Source: an uncultured bacterium (GTDB lineage: Bacteria > Bacillota > Clostridia > Oscillospirales > Ruminococcaceae). From it: 8,128 nt of DNA. A program made the translations under genes and the position numbers. Below, in pieces: positions 4,996-8,128 of this stretch (within the stretch, counting starts at the first letter, position 1; each line of letters starts with the position of its first letter). Under the pieces are notes generated by a model. That model was not told the origin of the DNA. It worked only from the letters and a program-made list of their open reading frames with translations, and ran no database searches. The DNA lies in the NCBI GenBank assembly GCA_905214265.1, contig CAJMLQ010000132.1, forward strand, positions 1-8,128. The letters run 5' to 3'.

Positions 4996-5660
4996 GAAAC
5001 GGAACCGACATCCGGGTGGTCAAGCGGGAGCTGCGGGACCGGTTCAAGGCCCTGCGGCGGGAGATGGACCCAGCGATCAAAAGCGGGAAGGATGCAGCGA
5101 TCCTGCGGCGGGTGCTGGAACTGCCCGAATATAAGGCGGCGAAGCTGGTGCTGACGTATGTGTCAACCGCCATTGAGGTGGACACCATCGGGCTGATCCG
5201 GCAGGCATTGGCCGCGGGCAAACGGGTGGCGGTGCCGTACTGCATCCCGGGGAAGATCGATATGCTGTTCTGCGAGATTTTTTCCATGGACGACTTGGCC
5301 CCCGGGAGCTTCGGCGTGCTGGAGCCGGATCCGAAAAAGCAGCCGGTGCTCAGGGCCTTCCCAGATTCAGTCTGCATCCTTCCGGGGCTGAGTTTTGACC
5401 TAGCGGGGTACCGACTGGGCTATGGAAAGGGGTATTATGACAGATTTTTGTCTAAATATCGGGGCGCGAATATAGGAGTATGCTACAATGTTTGCCTGAA
5501 ACCGTTGCTACCGCACGGCAGATATGATAAAATGGTAAACGTATTGGTTACGGAAAAATTCGTGAAGCGGCCGCAGTTAAAATCTGTGGAACTGCCACCC
5601 CAGGTGTCCCGCCGGGACGCCTCCAATGCGCAAAGGAGAAAATCGGATGGACGAAGATAA
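4983..5660 (+). CDS. 5-formyltetrahydrofolate cyclo-ligase (5,10-methenyl-THF synthetase)
   Basis: This 225-residue cytosolic enzyme converts 5-formyl-THF and ATP to 5,10-methenyl-THF, returning stored folate to one-carbon metabolism. The N-terminal basic helix KRELRDRFKALRREM (14-28) is typical. The signature PGLSFDL.GYRLGYGKGYYDRFL (134-156) contains the nucleotide-binding G.GKGYYD motif, and LPHGRYDKMVNVLVTEK (176-192) is the conserved end of the fold. The family usually ends close to this point; here about 30 further basic, polar residues follow. That tail covers the ribosome binding site and start of mltG, giving a 14-base overlap. The start at 4983 overlaps the DJ-1 gene by 13 bases and has a modest GCGGGGA site. 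The basic tail may simply result from stop-codon drift. Function is secure. Confidence 0.93.
   Translation: MAGVGNGTDIRVVKRELRDRFKALRREMDPAIKSGKDAAILRRVLELPEYKAAKLVLTYVSTAIEVDTIGLIRQALAAGKRVAVPYCIPGKIDMLFCEIFSMDDLAPGSFGVLEPDPKKQPVLRAFPDSVCILPGLSFDLAGYRLGYGKGYYDRFLSKYRGANIGVCYNVCLKPLLPHGRYDKMVNVLVTEKFVKRPQLKSVELPPQVSRRDASNAQRRKSDGRR
5505..5533 (+). promoter_or_regulatory. Candidate internal promoter ahead of mltG
   Basis: TTGCTA (5505-5510), 17 bases, then TAAAAT (5528-5533) with an extended -10 TG (5525-5526), all inside the cyclo-ligase coding region. Transcription would start about 105 bases before the mltG start codon. A second extended -10-like word, TGCTACAAT at 5481-5489, lacks a -35 box. 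The stretch is conspicuously more AT-rich than the surrounding coding sequence. Confidence 0.4.
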
Positions 5661-6990
5661 CAGAAAAACACAGGACGGCGCAGCGGAAAACGGCGATTGG
5701 GTCGACCAGCTCCTGCGGGAGGTGGAGGCGGAAAACCGTCGCGGGCCGGAAGAGACGCCGGATGGACCGGAAAGCAGGCAGGGGTCATCTGTCGTTCCGG
5801 CTGCGGAAGAACCGGAGGGGTTCCCAGTTCGGAGGCCGGTGCCGCGTCGTTCGGAATGCAGACCACTCAGAAGGGAACCGGAGCTATCCCAGCAGGACGA
5901 AGAGCCGCCCCGCAGGCGGCGCCCAAAGCGCATCCGCGTGAAAAGGAAAGGAAAACTTTACTCCTTACTGTATTTGACGGTGGCGCTGGCGGTCTGCGGC
6001 GTGGCGGCGATGTTCTGCCTGAATGCGGTGCGGGACGTGCTGGCGATTTCTAAGCCCAATCAGGCAATTACCGTCACGATTCCACGCGGGGCCGGGGCTA
6101 AGGAGATCGGGCAGATTCTCAAAGAGGATGGGATCATAGAGTATCCTTTTGTTTTTGAGCTGGTTGCCAAATATGAGAATTATGAAAAATTTCAGTCCGG
6201 GACCCACATTCTCAACAGCAACATGGATTATATGACGCTGATGAAATCCATGCAGGAGCCGCAGAAGAGCCGGGAAACGATCCGCGTGACCATTCCAGAA
6301 GGGCTGACGGCGGCCAAGATGGCCAAAATCCTGGACGAAAACGGCGTCTGCGATGAAAACGACTTTTTGTTGGCGCTGGAAAACACGGATTTCAACTTCG
6401 CATATGAAAATGAAATTCCGGATGACTCGCTGATCTACTGCCATTTGGAGGGGTATTTGTTCCCGGATACCTATGAATTTTATAAAAATGACTCTGCGCT
6501 GAACGTCATTACCCGGATGCTGGACAATTTCGAGAAGAAAATCACACCGGAAATCCAGGCGGCGGTGAAGCAGTCCGGGATGTCCTTCCACGAGGTGATC
6601 ACGCTGGCGTCCATTATCCAAGGCGAGGCGCCGGATGAGGAGAACATGTACAAGGTGTCGGCGGTTTATCAGAACCGGCTTCACAATGCGGCGGAGTTCC
6701 CGCTGCTGCAGGCGGATCCCACCCGGAAATACGCCAATGAGCAGATCCTGGCGGATCTGGGGGATGAAGGCAGGCTGAAGGCCACCGCCTACAATACCTA
6801 CGAGGGCAAGGGGCTGCCACCCGGGCCCATCAACAATCCGGGGATCGCCGCGATTCAGGCGGCGGTGTCCCCCAACATGGAGATGGAAGGCTACTATTAT
6901 TTCTGCAGTGATCTGAACACCCGGGAGTTCTTTTATGCCAAGACCCTGGATGAGCACAATCAGAATCTGGTGAAAGCGCATCTGCGGTGA
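5647..6990 (+). CDS. mltG: Endolytic murein transglycosylase MltG (YceG-like)
   Basis: This 447-residue single-pass membrane protein is predicted to cut nascent peptidoglycan glycan strands at the outer membrane face and so terminate their elongation. Residues 1-103 are a charged, low-complexity cytoplasmic region, acidic first and arginine-rich before the membrane. One transmembrane segment spans about 104-127. A LysM-like region follows (ITVTIPRGAGAKEIGQILKE, 141-160). The YceG catalytic domain shows LEGYLFPDTYEF (267-278), LASIIQGEA (320-328) with Glu327 matching the proposed catalytic Glu of E. coli MltG, LLQADPTRKYA (353-363), and YNTYEGKGLPPGPINNPG (382-399). The end is TLDEHNQNLVKAHL. 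The start at 5647 has AAAGGAGA 8 bases upstream; ATG 5626 would place that site inside the gene. An intrinsic terminator follows directly. Confidence 0.95.
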   Translation: MDEDNRKTQDGAAENGDWVDQLLREVEAENRRGPEETPDGPESRQGSSVVPAAEEPEGFPVRRPVPRRSECRPLRREPELSQQDEEPPRRRRPKRIRVKRKGKLYSLLYLTVALAVCGVAAMFCLNAVRDVLAISKPNQAITVTIPRGAGAKEIGQILKEDGIIEYPFVFELVAKYENYEKFQSGTHILNSNMDYMTLMKSMQEPQKSRETIRVTIPEGLTAAKMAKILDENGVCDENDFLLALENTDFNFAYENEIPDDSLIYCHLEGYLFPDTYEFYKNDSALNVITRMLDNFEKKITPEIQAAVKQSGMSFHEVITLASIIQGEAPDEENMYKVSAVYQNRLHNAAEFPLLQADPTRKYANEQILADLGDEGRLKATAYNTYEGKGLPPGPINNPGIAAIQAAVSPNMEMEGYYYFCSDLNTREFFYAKTLDEHNQNLVKAHLR

Positions 6991-6991
6991 G

Positions 6992-7028
6992 AAAAGCGGG
7001 CGGGCTTGGCGGTCCGTCCGCTGTTTTT
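6992..7028 (+). terminator. Intrinsic (Rho-independent) terminator after mltG
   Basis: AGCGGGCGG (6995-7003) pairs with CCGTCCGCT (7014-7022), a 9-bp GC-rich stem with one G-U pair and a 10-base loop. It is followed by GTTTTT (7023-7028) and preceded by an A-rich AAA. It begins just two bases after the mltG stop codon. This is the only convincing terminator in the window and marks the end of the gene block starting at 253. Confidence 0.85.
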
Positions 7029-7080
7029 CCGCGACTTTCAGAGATTGTTCACAGCTTTCTAACAGAAAGGTTTTCGGTTT

Positions 7081-8128
7081 ATGGTAAACTTACAAAAAGG
7101 ACCGGAGGTTTTGGCCCCGGCCGGGGACATGGAACGGCTGAAGGCGGCGATCCGTTATGGGGCCGACGCAGTCTATCTGGGTTCCACTGAGTTCGGGATG
7201 CGGGCCTCTGCCGCCAGCTTTGGGGAAGAAGAGCTTCCGAAAGCGGTGGAGCTGGCCCACGGGGCGGGGGTGAAGGTATATCTGACCTGCAACACCCTGC
7301 CGCGGAGCGGGGAGATCGACCGGATGGGGAATTTTCTCCGCTGGGCAGGGGGCTGCGGCGTGGATGCCTTCATCGTCACCGATCTGGGGGTGCTGGGGCT
7401 GCTGCGGGAGGTCCTGCCGAAGGCGGAGGTTCACATTTCCACCCAGGCGGGAGTGGTCAACTGGCGCGCGGCGGCGGAATTTTACCGGATGGGGGCTAAG
7501 CGGGTCGTGCTGGCCCGGGAGCTTTCCCTGGAGGAGGTCCGGGAGATCCGGCAGCGGACTCCCCAAGAACTGGAACTGGAGGTCTTTGTCCACGGTGCTA
7601 TGTGCATGTCGGTTTCGGGGCGATGCCTGCTCTCCAACTACATGACCGGGCGGGACGCCAACCGGGGGCAGTGTGCCCAGCCCTGCCGCTGGAACTACCG
7701 GCTGGTGGAGGAAAAGCGGCCGGGGCAGTATTATCCGGTCTTTGAGGATGAGGCGGGGAGCTATATCCTTAACGCCAAGGATCTCTGCCTGCTGGAGCAT
7801 CTGGGAGAATTGATCGAAGCTGGCGTCTCCTCGCTGAAAATCGAGGGACGGGCCAAATCCGCCTATTACGTGTCGGTGATCACCAACGCCTACCGCATGG
7901 CGGCGGACGGGTATCGGACGGACCCTGCGGGCTGGCAGTGCCCGGAGTGGCTTTCGGAGGAGGTACGGAAGGTCAGCCACCGGGAGTACAGCACCGGATT
8001 TCTCTTTGGAACGCCAGATCAGCGCTGCAGCCAGGGGGGATACGTCCGAAACTGGGACATCATGGCTGTGGTGGAGCGCTGGGAGGCCGGGAGGGCCTTC
8101 TGTCGCCAGCGGAACAAGTTCTGCGCCG
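7081..8128 (+). CDS. U32 family peptidase (N-terminal 349 residues; runs off the right edge)
   Basis: The N terminus PEVLAPAGDMERLKAAIRYGADAVYLG (8-34) is the typical TIM-barrel start of U32 proteins. EVFVHGAMCMSVSGRCLLS (167-185) fits the PROSITE U32 signature exactly, followed by TGRDANRGQCAQPCRW (189-204) and SLKIEGRAKSAYYV (251-264). U32 members include collagenase-like peptidases and the tRNA/rRNA/ubiquinone hydroxylation factors TrhP, RlhA and UbiU/UbiV, so 'peptidase' may be a misnomer. Cysteines at 175, 182, 198 and 236 have spacing close to the four Fe-S ligands described for UbiU. In Bacillus subtilis U32 genes yrrN/yrrO lie downstream of the mltG homologue with trmR between; trmR is absent here. 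The start has AGAAAGG about 11 bases upstream. It lies beyond the terminator, so it needs its own promoter, which I could not place with confidence. The C terminus is missing. Confidence 0.93.
   Translation, partial: MVNLQKGPEVLAPAGDMERLKAAIRYGADAVYLGSTEFGMRASAASFGEEELPKAVELAHGAGVKVYLTCNTLPRSGEIDRMGNFLRWAGGCGVDAFIVTDLGVLGLLREVLPKAEVHISTQAGVVNWRAAAEFYRMGAKRVVLARELSLEEVREIRQRTPQELELEVFVHGAMCMSVSGRCLLSNYMTGRDANRGQCAQPCRWNYRLVEEKRPGQYYPVFEDEAGSYILNAKDLCLLEHLGELIEAGVSSLKIEGRAKSAYYVSVITNAYRMAADGYRTDPAGWQCPEWLSEEVRKVSHREYSTGFLFGTPDQRCSQGGYVRNWDIMAVVERWEAGRAFCRQRNKFCA

Noticed and set aside
7081..7090. TGGTAAACT as an extended -10 like that at 187-195
   Set aside because: It overlaps the U32 start codon and has no -35 box at proper distance; a start downstream would cut off the conserved N terminus.
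7090..7980. Long minus-strand open frame (296 codons) opposite the U32 gene
   Set aside because: The plus strand encodes a clear U32 protein over the same bases. The antisense product is Pro/Arg/Leu-rich with no recognisable motif, as expected of a GC-driven shadow frame.

Overview
This window looks like part of a chromosome from a GC-rich gut-type clostridium (Bacillota, Clostridia), probably Oscillospiraceae or a close relative. The evidence is strong AGGAGG-type ribosome binding sites, very tight gene packing, a clostridial-type thymidylate kinase, and the neighbourhood 5-formyl-THF cyclo-ligase / MltG / U32 peptidase. The genus cannot be fixed from the sequence alone. I see no phage, insertion sequence, CRISPR array or integrase.

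Left edge (1-252): the 5' part of a tRNA-Thr(GGU) gene runs leftwards off the window. It is driven by a fully consensus sigma-70 promoter (TTGACA, 17 bp, TATAAT). A divergent, weaker extended -10 promoter and an 8-bp leader hairpin precede the rightward gene block.

Block 1 (253-3282): four closely spaced genes. They are a conserved protein that looks like a highly diverged ThyX (flavin-dependent thymidylate synthase) relative without the ThyX signature, a thymidylate kinase, a DUF2156 protein (GNAT-like fold), and a two-domain GNAT acetyltransferase.

Block 2 (3355-4407): a stand-alone 83-residue domain resembling the C-terminal domain of fatty acid kinase FakA; a GNAT enzyme strikingly similar to the AAC(6')-Ie aminoglycoside acetyltransferase domain; and a decayed C-terminal fragment of another GNAT gene carrying a perfect 12-bp in-frame tandem duplication. 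Together with block 1 this makes four GNAT or GNAT-like coding units in under 3 kb, which points to an accessory or turnover-prone stretch inside an otherwise housekeeping region.

Block 3 (4453-6990): three overlapping genes, a DJ-1/PfpI family protein, 5-formyltetrahydrofolate cyclo-ligase and the cell-wall endolytic transglycosylase MltG. The block ends at a convincing intrinsic terminator (6992-7028). A candidate internal promoter lies within the cyclo-ligase gene, ahead of mltG.

Right edge (7081-8128): the N-terminal 349 residues of a U32 family peptidase/hydroxylase-like protein with the exact U32 signature and a cysteine pattern suggestive of an Fe-S cluster. No terminator is visible between 253 and 6990, so all rightward genes could be read as one long unit with internal promoters. 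I did not find a clearly novel multi-gene system. The best leads are the ThyX-like/Tmk pair, the AAC(6')-Ie-like chromosomal gene beside a GNAT remnant, and the stand-alone FakA C-domain.
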